Assembly (NCBI RefSeq): GCF_022965805.1
Contig: NC_133114.1
Coordinates: 1,696,761-1,760,760 of the forward strand
Reading direction: 5' to 3'
From: Primulina eburnea
Taxonomy: Eukaryota > Streptophyta > Magnoliopsida > Lamiales > Gesneriaceae
Length of the DNA stretch: 64,000 nt
Below, in pieces: positions 36,244-48,872 of the stretch; the stretch's first letter is position 1; every line of letters starts with the position of its first letter. The translations under genes were made by a program, and so were the position numbers. Under the pieces are notes generated by a model, which was not told the DNA's origin, ran no database searches, and was given only the letters and a program-made list of their open reading frames with translations.

Positions 36244-37958
36244 CAAAATAATTCCAAAAAATCCTCGAAGCACATACAAGAGTGGACAAATATCTTTTAA
36301 TGACACTAGACTTCATACATGTCTCGGTTTACTTTACTGTTTTAGATTTATCTAGTGCATTTTTACACGAAATTGTTCATTATTTCTGCTTGGATTTCAG
36401 TATTTTTTAAAAATCTATAATAATTTATTTCTCTTTCGAGAACTACGATATTTGCTTAACATTGCACAACTAATGAATCTCGTCTCTAGCTTCCTCCTTT
36501 GACAAGTGGTTTCCGTTGGATGCAAGCAATTTTAAAAAGACTGACGATTTAATTCCTTAATTATAAATTCACTCATGTATATGATATAGTGTACACTTGA
36601 AAAACTAGATTACAAAAAAAAAAAAAATTTCTTAATAAATTGCATATAAAATTTTGAAATTTATTTGAAAAGACTGAAACATGATCATTACTGCTCATAC
36701 TATAATTTTCAATTTTGAAATTCACTCATGTAATGGTTTGATCATACAAGTGATATATATAATTATTAGTATCATGTGTCTGATTCTTATACAATTTAAG
36801 TTGATATAATTATTGGAGAGTGTTAATGATTACATTATTAGAGATCAGATTGAAACGCGATGTTTGAACTTCTGTGTAGTTTAAAAGATCGAAGTTGTAT
36901 CATCCGGATGAATGTATTTATGGTTAATTAATATTTGTATAATCTGCCAATTGTCATATGCGCTTTAATGTCGAATATTATACCGATGATTATCATTATC
37001 ATTTGTTTTGATTAATTAATAATGACATTGCGGAAAAGTAAACAATTAAAAACTAAATACAGCCCTTAATTAGGTTGTTAGAAGTGGAGAAAATATGTAA
37101 TAAGTGGCATGATTATGTTTCTCGAAATCCCATTTTTCTTTTTTGAAAAAAGCTTTGAAAAAGCCTTAAGTAAGGAGGCATGCGCAGAAATCTCATTCTA
37201 ACGTAAGCATGAGCTTTCATAGAATTAACTTTTGAGATAATTATGTATTTAGGAAAAAGTAATAAATATTGAAATGGATTGCTTGAGACAAAGTATTCAA
37301 ATATATTTTATTTTCATTTTTTTTTTAAAAAAAAGTGGTGTCCTCATCCCATAATTTCCACTACTTTCATTATATAAATTATGATGGTTATGAAGCTAAT
37401 ATTCAAAGAAGGAAAAAAATATTATTATCGTAACATTTAGACTATGGGAGTGATTCTATTTCATTTTGTGAAGCATCTCGATCGCGTTTGTTGATTATAT
37501 ATATTTGTTCAATGATACATTTGTCTCGAGTTCTACAAAACATTATATTTATAAATCATTTTTTTTCAGATATATAGATTTATCATCTATATATTATATA
37601 TCATTCATAATCTCATCCACGGGTCAAACAATCTCTTACATATCCTTAACGAATTGAATTGAAACACCAAAAATCAACATAAAAATTAATTTTGGAATGA
37701 ATTTTACAAATTCAGATTTTCTTGATGGGATAGTTCGAAATTGGGATGATGGATCATAGTTTTTATATATCATGAATATGATATATAAAAATCCATAATA
37801 TAAATGTAAGCACGATCGTCTTATTCTGCCGGGACCCAATTTATTTGGCCCAAATGGATAGTATCTGTAATTGATCTTAGCCCACACACTTAATGGGCTA
37901 CTGAACCAATTTAAAGCGTTTTCTTTTAAAAGTCATAAGTGACACTAATCTAAATTTA
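36244..37958. other. Intergenic, no gene seen
   Basis: AT-rich. No supported coding region or bounded repeat on either strand. Confidence 0.6.
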
Positions 37959-37966
37959 CCACGTGT

Positions 37967-38203
37967 TAAGGGTATCCATTCGGATGTGTTAAGTGAGTTG
38001 GGTTGGATTGATTAATAGTACTATTCGAAAATTGTTCAATCCGAACTCAACCCGAAACAAGCGAACCCGAACCCGAGCCAACCCAATAGCATGAGCTATC
38101 GGGTCCAACCCAATCTGACCCGAACACGAAAACTTCAAACTTGATTTTTTTTCGGGTTGAATCGTGTCGGGTTGGTGGGTCGTGTCTGATTTTGATATCC
38201 CTA
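37967..38203. mobile_element. TAGGGGTGTCAA-family MITE, copy 3 (internally deleted, reversed)
   Basis: 237 bp in opposite orientation to copies 1 and 2. It keeps both GGGTTCGGGTTGACCCG-rich ends but lacks the AT-rich centre. The ends are TAAGGGTATCC / GATATCCCTA. The 8-bp duplication is CCACGTGT versus TCACGTGT (one mismatch), which suits an older insertion. Confidence 0.75.
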
Positions 38204-41200
38204 TCACGTGTATTGGAAGATTTCTTCTCGTGGAGAAGTGTGATTTTACTCTGTGATTTTATTTATTTGCTTTGATTTATGATGATATCTTTGAATATGT
38301 ATATGTGTTTAATTATTTCATCATAAAATTATTGGTTGTTTCTGGAGATTGACTAACTTGATTTAAATTCTATATTTTGAATATTATTTTGTATATTATT
38401 ATTTTTTCTTATTTCACTAATTGAATTGTTATATTTATTTGAAATCTATCACTCGGAAGATGAAATTTTGAATAAGACAACGAGAAAACACAACCTGGGA
38501 TGTTTATAGAGTTCGGGAGACATGCAACTTCCTTTGAAGTAATTAAAAGATAACCATAGAACGCTATTAAATTATATTCATGTGTCGTCTGATAGGTACC
38601 AACATTAAAATAATAAAATTTAATCAGCACAGCTCGAGAGATATAGTAAATAACACTCAAGAGTTCTTCGCTTATAAATTGAAATAATTAATATTGTCAA
38701 TTTAATATGATTTACATGAATGAAAATTAAATGAAATCTTGTATCTAGAACATGTATTAGATCATGTACCCATAACATCCTTGAATGTCCGCATTATTTA
38801 TTTTATTTTAGTTTATATAAATATTCAACTGATTTTATAAATAAAGTTTAGATTATTTTAATTACAGTGTTTATAGTTAATTTACATTTTCAATCCTCAT
38901 GAGAACGATACTCTACTCATCATGTATTAAAACTTGGCAATTGTGCGCTTGCGAGCGAAAAACATGCAATAAGTTTTTGGTGCCACTAACGGGAATTGAT
39001 TTAATTTATTTTACACTAATATTGTCACCAAGTGATCTCGATTTTAATTTATAGTTTCTTTATTTTTATTTAATTTATTATTTTCTATCGTTTAATTTGA
39101 TTTAATTTGTTTTAATTTGTTTTCTCTATGTCTGCAATTTATGAAAAGATCTAGAAGTTTTGAAAGTTCAGATATAGTCAGGTAAAGGTTGATGACTATA
39201 AACTAAGCGTTGCTTGGGAGGAAACCCAAGAGTTTCTAGTTTTTTTATTTTTTTTATTTGATTTTTTGTATTCGGGTCTTTAATTTTTGTCCCTTGCCCA
39301 TTTTTATTTTCCGTTGCTATACCCCAATCCGTTGAAAAGTGAGGGAAAAGATGGAAATAAAGCTCCACCCCAAGAATTCAAGTTGTCTATCAATACAAGG
39401 GGAGATTTCTACTTCTCTTCTTCGTTTTCTCGTCTTACAACATATAGGACAATATATGATTTTAATTTTGTGGTTAGTTTAAATTTTTTGTGGTTCCTTA
39501 AAGGTTTCAAGTTGTGTCCCCATGATTTCTGCAAGCATGTCTAGTTTAGTCGTGTTTTTTATTTGTTATATATATAAAAATAAATCTATTTTCAGTGTCT
39601 GTTGAGTCAGGGTGGTGGAAAAACGTAATCTTGTGGCCATTGATGAAAATGTGGCAAAGACAATTTTTTTATTGATGATCTAAATAAAAGATAAATCTCA
39701 CAAAATTGACCAATGAAACCGTCTTACAAGAATTTTTGTGATTTTATTATTTAATAGATAATATTGAATCGGGAGTAGATGTGTGGAGACCACGATTTCA
39801 CAGACCTCGATTTCCAAAATAATGGCAGCCATCAAAAGCTCAAAATTAAGGGCTAATTTACGACGAATCTATGGCTGAATTATGACCATTAAAGGCGTGT
39901 TTTATGGTCATTATCAAACTTGAAATTAAGGAATAATTTATGACAAAGTTAAGGCTGAATTATTACCATTAAAGCGGTGTTTTATGGCCATATCGGATGT
40001 CGAACGGTCCAATCACGGGACGTGACACAATGACTATTCATTAATGCGTGGAAATAGTCATTTGAGCCAGGTATTTTATTTTAATTTTTTTAATTTTCAA
40101 ATTATTTTCTTTCTAGTTAAAACCTTAGCATATCCCAATGATAATGATAATGATAATGATAATGATAATGATTACAATTACGATTACGATGACGATAATT
40201 ATTATTTTTAAAATACAATAATAAAAAATAAAAACGAAAACCATACTATAGTCAAATAATAAAAAAAATAAAACACATAATTATTATTTAATAATGATAA
40301 AAACAACCATTTATTGCACTTTAAATAAATAAGACAAACGTTTAATTCTCTATCTATTCCTTTGAGCAGGAGAGACGGTGACAATATGTTGGATGTGGGG
40401 GAGGGGACTTTATACAGCGAAAAGTGGTTATATAAGAAGTTGATCGCTAATCGTGAGCCAACACCTTTTACTTTTGGAGTCCATACGAAGGTTTCAGTGT
40501 TTTGTTGTCTTCAATGGTTTAGGGATACTGCTAGCAGTGAGTTCACAATTCTTTGTGATTCAGGACATTTTTTTTTATTCAGACTTACTCTAATTTGCCA
40601 CATTCCATGCATCAACATTTGATCATGAGAATGTCAGAAATCATTTTTATGATTAAACACATCGAATCATGGTAAGATCGTCTAGTAGCATCGTCTCATG
40701 ATTCCCTATATATCACTGATAGTGCTTGCAAGACAAGTTTGTTATGATTAATGTACAGTATGGTCCTTTCATCTCATATATGTCGATTGAATATGCAACC
40801 ATTGGTTCATCGAAGGTTGCATATTAGATTTGATACCTATGTGATACAATCTTGAAATATTCATAGTGTCATCGCATGCATAACTAGAAAACACTTTCCC
40901 TAATGTACATCTCACACTCTGACCAGAGGTTTCATGCACTACTATTTTGTTAGATCAAATAAGATATTCACACCCGTATGTGAGCGGTGAATCCCTGACT
41001 ACAATGCACTAGCTCCTACACATGTAGCAATTGCACCCAAGCTCGTCAGCTTGTGACCCTCGCGGAGTCGGTAAACGAGTCAAAGCACAATCTTAGTATG
41101 TAGAGCCTCAGTGTTGTCCCTGGGTCGTAAGGACTAATGATGTACAATCACAACCATGGAATTTTCCTCTCGATGAACCATAATCACTTGCAAAGTCCGA

Positions 41201-41900
41201 GTGAGAGTTGTTCAGTACAAATCATCGTATGATTACTCATCTGCATGATTGACCATCTTTATGTCTTTACCATGAAACACGGTCCACAACATCACATATG
41301 CTAGTATCAAGCTCATCGACCTTTTATCTTTGTTTTTAGGTGGCTGAATCGACTAAGAACGAAATACAATGTTTACAACTGAGTTTCATGATCGAATTAC
41401 GATTCATTTATATTAAAGTATAATCAAAGATTTTATCTATGCTGATTGCATGTGTATACAGATAAAATAAAATAGAACCATAAAATGAAATTATAATTAA
41501 AATAAAGACTGTTAATTTACAATTGAGTCGATAAATTCTTCAGCCAACCGTTGATTTACAGAGCATCTATTCCAACAGTTACAGGGTCGTAGAGTAAATG
41601 TTCCTGTTTGCCATCAATCCATCATGATCAGAGGATGAGTTTCATGCCTTGGTCTCGTGCCCATCTGTGTACGTAATGTTTGGAGCTTACTGCTAGTGGG
41701 AGTTGTATTGAGGCAGCAAGTTCGTTTCGAGAGTGGACTTGTTGGATGGCTCTCGCCCTACTGAGGAAATTGAGATAGTAGCGGTTGTTTTATGTTGCCT
41801 CTGGCTCAACACGAACAATGGATGGAGTCAGAAACTGGAAGTTGGAGGCAAAAGAAAATTTGAAAAAATTTAGAAAGACGAGCAAATATTATGGAGAAAA
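38204..41900. other. Intergenic with retroelement debris and ATAATG microsatellite
   Basis: A short LTR-like block ends GGGACGTGACA near 40027. It may start TGTGTGGAGACC at 39780, and contains a unit of about 75 bp repeated twice (39841-39914 and 39923-39990). An (ATAATG)n microsatellite lies at 40137-40173. The region at 40960-41350 looks like a decayed Copia LTR or leader, from memory only. The 86-aa frame at 40362-40622 is unrecognised. Confidence 0.4.
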
Positions 41901-41949
41901 CTCAGCCATGGACATCCGTCTCCACTGGATCACGGCTTATCAAGGGGCC

Positions 41950-42182
41950 GATACTTCTACGTCTTTGCATGGACCGAACATCCATTCTAGATGGAGTACC
42001 ACCCAATCCTTTCCTTTAAACGTAATCTGGAAGCTGCACTTTTATCAACCCTCCTCGTCTAGGTTATGGATGCTTAGTTCGTGATTCCAGTGGATTTTTT
42101 GTAGCTGAAATCTATGTAAATATCCCGCACCTTCAGCTCTAAAGGAAGAAACTTTGAGTATTCGGGAGGCACTAATTTTGGC
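41950..42182 (+). pseudogene. RNase-H-like domain remnant, left part (split by the hAT)
   Basis: Broken frames read ..GYGCLVRDSSGFFVAE..., then ETLSIREALIL up to the hAT insertion point. This matches the RVT_3-type RNase H domain found at the end of plant non-LTR retroelements (and in small host proteins). Stops and frame changes show it is decayed. The right part resumes at 54413. One 8-bp ATTTTGGC is present at each junction. Confidence 0.6.
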
Positions 42183-45100
42183 CATAGTTGTTAAAGGCGC
42201 GCCTCAGGCGCTAGGCGGCGCTTCAGCGCCTCAGATGACCACCAGGCGACGTGCATGGCTGGGCGGGCGCCTTTAGCGCCTGAGGCGCAACTTTCTCCAG
42301 GCGACGGGCGGTCCAGGCGTTCCGCCTCTTTGCAGCAGGCTTCTCTTTTATTTTTTAATGACCCAAAGCCCAATTAAATAAGTCCATAACTAATTTCAGC
42401 CCATAAGTAATTTATTTTAAAAAAATAGCCTAGTTTGCATGTCGATACGTATTCCTACAATCGTCCAAAGGCCCGCCGATTGAAGCTTCACGCTGCGCAC
42501 CAATCTCTTTCTGCCGATTGAAGCTTCTGCGCAGTGCGCACCATCTCTTTCTCTCTGGTTTTTTGTTTGTCATCGAGTCAATCCACTCTAGCTGTAGGTT
42601 TTGTTCATTATAGTTTCTGGTTTTTTGTTTGCGCACCAATGACAGTAAACTTCTGCAGTAAATAGTTGTGGAACTGGGTATTGGTAGGAGAAGTTTAATT
42701 GTTGACTACAATGGGGCTGTTTTGATGAATATTTATTTATTTATTTTCATGAACAATGAATATGAGAGGTTCAGACTTCAGAGTGATGAAATGGGGCATG
42801 TACTGACTACTGCCTCAATCTTATTTGGAGATTAACGATTATATGGTGGTGATTGTTGCAGTAGTATGGGTTTTGACAACCCAAAATTTTGTAGTAAGGG
42901 TGTAGATCCCGGCAATGATGGGTTCATATTTTATTTTATTCTATTTTGTTATATTCTATTTCATTTATTGTTGTTTAATTATTGCAATATCTTGGTGTGG
43001 TAATGGGGATTCACTGTTGGGTGTATTGCTTTCGAGCCTTAATACATGGGAATACAATATCATGATTGTGAAGTATGATTATATTTGAGTGGCATTGTGA
43101 AATGGGGCATGTGCTGTAGTTGTTCTTCTGTTTCAACTTATGTACTGTAGTTGTTCTTATGTACTGCTTTCGAGCCTCAATACACGTAGTTGTTCTTATG
43201 TTTCAACTTTCAAGTAACTTGGAGCTGTTCTTTTCTGCAGCAGATATCTAATTATGGCTTCTCATCCTCAATCAGAAAACACACAACCAGCTGGGGATAA
43301 TAAGAAAGACCCCGGTTGGAAGCATTGTTATTTGAAAAATCCAAATGTACTAATAGTGTGACGTGTAGGTTTTGTGGCTTCACGTCCAATGGAGGAATTT
43401 TTCGAGCCAAACAACATATTGCTGGGAATTCAAAAAATGTAAGAAAATGCAAAGAGTGTCCTCAAAGTGTCCGTGATGAGCTTTTGAATTATATGAATGA
43501 AAAGAAGAAGCAAACATTGAGAGCTTGCGGTGGAATGAAGCAAGATTTTTGCTTTCTTGATATCGATGAAGATGAAGACGATGAAGAAGATGTACAACCA
43601 AGCAAAAAGAGAAGTTTGACTTCCATACACGAGACTGGAACTTGAAGTGGAAGTGGCAGTGTTAAAGGGCCGATGGATCTCTTTATCACGAAGAAGAAAA
43701 CCAAAGGGGGGGAAATTGAGGCAAACAAACATAAACGATGCTTGTGATAAAGAGCTTAGAGATCGAACAGTTCAAAAGATAGCTCGTTTCATGTATCAAG
43801 CTACGATTTCTTTCAATGCTGCCCATTTAGATAGCTTCAAGGAAATGATTGAAGCCATAGGTCAGTACGGGCCGAATTTGAAACCACCAAGTTATCATGA
43901 ATTGAGGGTACCACTTTTACAGAAAGAAATTGTCTACACAAATGAGTTGTTGAAAGAAAACAGAGATGAATGTGAGAAATATGGTTGCTCAATTATGTCT
44001 GATGGGTGGACTGATAGGAAGCATAGAACATTGATCAACTTTTTGGTTAATTCACCCAAAGGAACAATGTTCTTGGAATCTGTGGATGCATCCGCCCATG
44101 TCAAGACTGGAACACTGTTATTTGAGTTGCTTGATAGATTTGTAGAGCGTGTGGGAGAGAAAAATATAGTGCAAGTGATTACAGACAATGGCAGCAATTA
44201 TGTTTTAGCTGGTAATTGAAGTATTGAAATTTTATTTTCTTGGATATTATATTACATATAAGTTATAACATAATTTGATTCTTTTTTGTTTTGTACTTTT
44301 TTTTTGTAGGTAAACTTCTACAAGCAAAAAGACCGAATTTGTTTTGAACTCCATGTGCTGCTCATTGCATTGATTTGATGTTAGAGGATATTGGCAAAAT
44401 TGAGGTGGTTCGGAAGACTATTTCTAGAGCAATTGCTCTTGTTGGTTACATTTACAATCATGGAGGTGTTTTGCACATGATGAGAGAATTTACTGGAAAC
44501 AAAGAGCTGGCAAGACACGGAGTCACCCGTTTTGCTACTACATTTCTCACTTTGCAAAGCCTCCAGAAACGACAAAAGGCTTTGAAGAGAATGCTCATAT
44601 CAACACAGTGGATAGAAAGTAAATGGTCAAATGATATAAAGGGTAAGAAGGCAAATGATACTGTTTTCAAGCCTTCATTTTGGAATAATGTGACATACAC
44701 CCTTAAAGTGATGTGTCCTCTAGTGATGGTTCTTCGCATTGCCGACAATGAAACAAGGCCAGCGATGGGTTATATCTATGAAGCTATGGACAGAGCAAAA
44801 GAAACAATTCTCAAGTCCTTTGATAACAACCGAGAGAAATGTAAAAAAGTGTTAGAAATTATTGATGCTAGATGGGATAATCAGCTTCATCATCCTTTGC
44901 ACGCGGCAGGATACTACTTAAACCCATATTTTTACTATCACAATCCGAAAGTTGAGACGGATGCAGAAGTCACAAATGGGTTGTTTGCATGCATACAAAG
45001 ATTGATTCCAAGCCATGACGTGAGGGATAAGATTATTATGGAGGAATTGCCGGTATATAAGAACTCGGAGTCATTGTTCGGCAACGAATTTGCCATTAGA

Positions 45101-45291
45101 GCAAGGAATAATAAAGACCAACCAATGGCGCCTGGTATGTGTTTTTTTTGCAAGAAGTTAAATAGATAAATACTTAAATATCAAATGAAAATGATGAGAT
45201 ACATTTTTTTTCAGCGGATTGGTGGAAAATGTTTGGCAATGGTACTCCAAATTTGAAAGAATTTGCTATCAAAGTTCTTAGCCTCACATGT

Positions 45292-45825
45292 TGTAATGCC
45301 CGAGAATTTAATTACCGTAATCTGGAATGATTTGGATATGATTACTTTAAATGGAGATTAATCTGAAATGATTTATAGAATTAATCGAGATGATTATAGA
45401 CGGAACGGATCGGACTAGGACACATGATAAAGGTGTTAAATGTGTGTGCAAGGACAGTAGCATCGGCGCATATGCGCGACGATAAGCGCGCACATGCGCG
45501 AGCCGTCCGAAGAGTTGGCGCACCTGCGCGAAGCGAGCACGCGCACCTGCGCGTATGGTCCAGTAGGTTGGGCGCATATGCGCGGAGGTGTGTCGCGCAT
45601 ATGCGCTAGCCAACGAATGCCGAGCAGAAAGTCTCGCGCACATGCGCGACTTCATTGCGCGCACATGCGCGGGACATCCAGGGGCTTTGGCGCATATGCG
45701 CGGGCGAGTGGGCGCATATGCGCGAGAGGCAGTAGCAGCCGGGCAGAACTGCCGGCGCATATGCGCGGCTTTATGCGCGCGGCATGCAATTGGTCGAATT
45801 GCCACTTGTCTCTTGGAATGCGTGA

Positions 45826-45863
<38 letters not shown>

Positions 45864-47546
45864 CATGCGTAATTTTCAGAAAAAAGGGGGAAAGAAATCG
45901 AGGGTTTAGGGAAAAGCTTTGTTCTTTTCTTTAGAAATTGATTTACGAGTAAACCGTCTACCTGAATTGAAATCCGACTTCGGTACTGTGTTACTATCAA
46001 CGCAGGCTACGCACGGACGTAAGTTTTATTACGTTTAGACAAGATTTGATTTTATGATGTTGTCAGAATTGAATATGATTCGGATATGGTGTTTCTACTA
46101 CCGTAGATATTGTAGAATCGAAGTCAGATTTAGAAACAGATTGTTTTTGGAATTGTTATGAATTTTAGAGTTGCTTTGATTGAGATTGCTATCAGAATTA
46201 TGCTCTTATTCATTTTAAAGTGTACAGATACTGAAGTTATAGATTGTAGTGAGATTTATTAGGAATTCTGGTAGTGTAATTGTGATGTTAAGACTGACGG
46301 GGTTACAAGACTGTAGTGTTATGCCGTCTAAACATCAGTTGGTACAGATTGATCAGATTCAGTATTGGTTTCTGTTACTCGTGATATTGTTGATGTGATC
46401 AGATTTTGTACTGAATTGGATATTGATCAGAACAGATTGTGTTTTGAGCTACACATTGATACAGTGTATTGGTTATTGTCATTTCAGATCAGATATGGAC
46501 AAGTTCGACTTCGAGACGTCGTCTTCATCAGATCAGGAAGACAAAGGTATAATTCATGTGATATTCGGGAAGAAATAACTCAATCGAGACCATCCTTGAG
46601 TTGCCCAATAAATCACATACTATATTCTTGTTTATGTTTTGATTTTAGCATGGTATTCAAATGTATGTGATTATTGTCATATTCAGCTATGAATATGATT
46701 ATGCTTTGTTACAGATTGTTATTCATTGCATTTAAGATAGGAAAGTCTTGACAGTCATTGTCAGACTTCTAGACGTTCGGTGTATCTCAACTTAGGAGCA
46801 GGTATTACTCCTATTGCAGCCGTTGATAAAGCTCGAACCGAAGTCTAGGAATAAGACGTACGGTTACCACGATCGGTTGAGTAGGTAACAGGCATTGACG
46901 TCTTATTCATCACGGGATCCCTAGAGTTCTAGTCGAGTCAAGTCTAGACATGATTTGATTAGGACTGCATGCTTATATGGATGTGGTTCCTAGATCATGG
47001 GGCCCATCGTTATTGCTTTCAGGCATGATAGCATGTTTGTATGATTTAGATTGTTTTATGCATGTTTACCTGATTTGAGTTGCATTCTTATTTGATTAGA
47101 TTTCGTAGATTATGAAATATATTGTTTTCATACATGATGGCATATTTTAGGAATTAGTTTGTTTATATACATGCGTACCATGTCTTATACTGGGATTTAT
47201 TCTCACCGGAGTTATCCGGCTGTTGTCTTGTTTTGTATGTGTGCATGACAACAGGTGGGGAAGGATCGGGGTCAAGAAGATGATAAGAGAAGACAAGTTT
47301 AGCGTGGTGATTCCGGACTTACAGTAGACTTGGTTTTATTACTTGACTTTAGTAGTTGAACCTTAGATTAGATTATTGTACATTTAATACTGAAATGTAT
47401 TTTATACAGATATGTATAGTATTTAGATTCCATTACCTTCCGCAATTGTATATTAAAAAAAAAAAAATTTTAGACCCTGTTTTATCTTAATTGATAATTA
47501 AATCCCAATGATGATTAAGAAAATGATTAGCGTCCGGGTCCCCACA
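45292..47546 (+). repeat. 5' LTR of the nested element
   Basis: 2,255 bp. Contains the GCG-CANNTG-CGC array (45466-45766) in its first 500 bp and a (TA)n microsatellite (about 45830-45860). The long arginine- and histidine-rich frames here are by-products of the array. Confidence 0.93.
45466..45766. repeat. Array of eleven 12-bp palindromes GCG-CANNTG-CGC
   Basis: Sites start at 45466, 45488, 45518, 45541, 45572, 45595, 45636, 45659, 45690, 45712 and 45755. The centres are CATATG (six), CACATG (three) and CACCTG (two), all E-box type (CANNTG), with constant GCG/CGC flanks. Start-to-start steps are 22, 30, 23, 31, 23, 41, 23, 31, 22 and 43. The DNA between sites is not conserved. Its position near the start of the LTR (U3) suggests a protein-binding array or CpG-rich methylation target. 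That is inference. Confidence 0.9.
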
Positions 47547-47551
47547 ACAGG

Positions 47552-47563
47552 TGGTATCAGAGC
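47552..47563 (+). other. Primer-binding site of the nested element
   Basis: TGGTATCAGAGC, five bases after the 5' LTR. Complementary to initiator tRNA-Met. Confidence 0.88.
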
Positions 47564-47936
47564 TAAGATCCTTTAGAGATAGATCTTTAGATTGAGATAG
47601 TCAGAACTGATAGATATTTTTTTTAGATTGACTTAGATTGAGATAGAAGAGAATGAGCGGGGTTGATGAATTTTCTTTCCTTGCATGTGTGTGCTAGCAT
47701 GAGATTAATTTTCATGTTGATTGACATTGTGATGCTAGCATGAGACTATATGTTACTGCTTTAAGATACAAGCTTACCTGATTATATGATTTGAATTGGT
47801 ATTATGTATTCTTGAATATGAATCAGATCGGATTCATGATCAGCAGTAAGATGATCATGATCAGAAAAGATTGGCACAGATTTGTATTATTGGGTTACTA
47901 ATGTTGTGGTAATCAGATGTACCTCCCCGAAGGATT

Positions 47937-48872
47937 GTGGAAACAGGCAGTACTTCGTATGAGCAGCCATATATACCAGAACCGCAGATAGATGTGTCAG
48001 CGACTCTGATGGAAACTAAGTTGGCAGAGATTCAGATGGAAACACAGTTTCAGAGGTTTCAGTCGTTTCAGCCGCCGGTTCTGAAGGGAAATGAGACGCC
48101 AGCAGATTGTGAGAAGTGGCTTGAAGAAATAGAAATGTTATTTGAATTCCTAAATTTCACAGATGAGTGTAGAATTAGGCTTATTGAGAACCAATTGCAT
48201 GAGACTGCCAGAAGATGGTGGTTACTCACCAAAAGAGCTTTAGAGCAGAGTCGTTCAGTGATTACGTGGAAGATTTTCAAGTTTGAGTTTTATCAAAGAT
48301 TTTTCCCCGTGTCATATAGAGAGGACAGAAGTGCAGAATTTGCAAACCTGAGACAAGGCCAGATGAGTATTGAAGAGTACTTGTCACATTTCCTCACACT
48401 TCTACGTTTTGCTCCTCTTGTGGCTAGAAATGATGATGCTATTTCTAGTCAGTTCATTCAGGGATTGAATCCAGAAATACGTACATTGGTGAATGTGAAG
48501 CAATCAAGTAGTTTTGCTGATACTTTGAATAGAGCTAAAAGAGCGGAAACGGTTCTGACAGGACAACAGGAAGTGTCGTATGATCTTCCAACTCCGAATC
48601 CACAGCAACTGCCTTCTAGAGTCGAGATTGGCAGCAGCAGTGATAAAAAGAAAGAACTATTGAAAGCTCAAAAGAAACCGTTCAAGAAAGTAGGACATGG
48701 TTCCTCTAGTTCCAGTGGTTCCAGCCCGAGCTATACAGGAGTATATTGTAGGACTTGCGGAGGGAGACATTCCTCAGAGCAATGCCAAGGAGTGCTTGGG
48801 AAGTGCAATATCTGTAAGCAGACGGGACACTTTGCTAAAGTTTGTCCTCAGAAACATTTTCGAAGATCTTAA
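47937..48872 (+). CDS. Gypsy-type gag with CCHC zinc knuckle
   Basis: Open frame of 311 codons. The retrotransposon gag domain occupies about residues 45-200 (ETPADCEKWLEEIEMLFEF, ARRWWLLTKRAL, FYQRFFPVSYREDRSAEF, ANLRQGQMSIEEY), followed by a Ser/Lys-rich linker and CNICKQTGHFAKVCP near the end. Family role: capsid formation and RNA packaging. The frame's first codon here is GTG. No ATG lies between the upstream in-frame stop (47910) and 47937, and the nearest ATG (47917) is out of frame. A start at the in-frame ATG 48009 would give about 287 aa. The start region is therefore probably damaged. The body is intact. Confidence 0.85.
   Translation: METGSTSYEQPYIPEPQIDVSATLMETKLAEIQMETQFQRFQSFQPPVLKGNETPADCEKWLEEIEMLFEFLNFTDECRIRLIENQLHETARRWWLLTKRALEQSRSVITWKIFKFEFYQRFFPVSYREDRSAEFANLRQGQMSIEEYLSHFLTLLRFAPLVARNDDAISSQFIQGLNPEIRTLVNVKQSSSFADTLNRAKRAETVLTGQQEVSYDLPTPNPQQLPSRVEIGSSSDKKKELLKAQKKPFKKVGHGSSSSSGSSPSYTGVYCRTCGGRHSSEQCQGVLGKCNICKQTGHFAKVCPQKHFRRS

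Noticed and set aside
43380..44197. Antisense frames over the hAT transposase
   Set aside because: Shadows of the sense coding sequence, with no domain of their own.
45466..45766. CRISPR-like repeat-spacer look of the palindrome array
   Set aside because: Repeats are only 12 bp, spacers fall in length classes of 10-31 bp, the host is a plant, and the array lies in an LTR. No cas genes.
45494..45934. Long Arg/His/Ala-rich frames in the nested element's LTRs (up to about 217 codons, also at 51267-51920)
   Set aside because: They arise from the GCGCAYATGCGC palindrome array, which reads open on both strands in several frames, and from the adjacent TA tract. No domain and no consistent start.
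46365..46670. 101-codon frame repeated at 52285-52590
   Set aside because: The repetition is explained by LTR identity. The frame sits mid-LTR, has no recognisable domain, and its residue use follows the AT-rich sequence.
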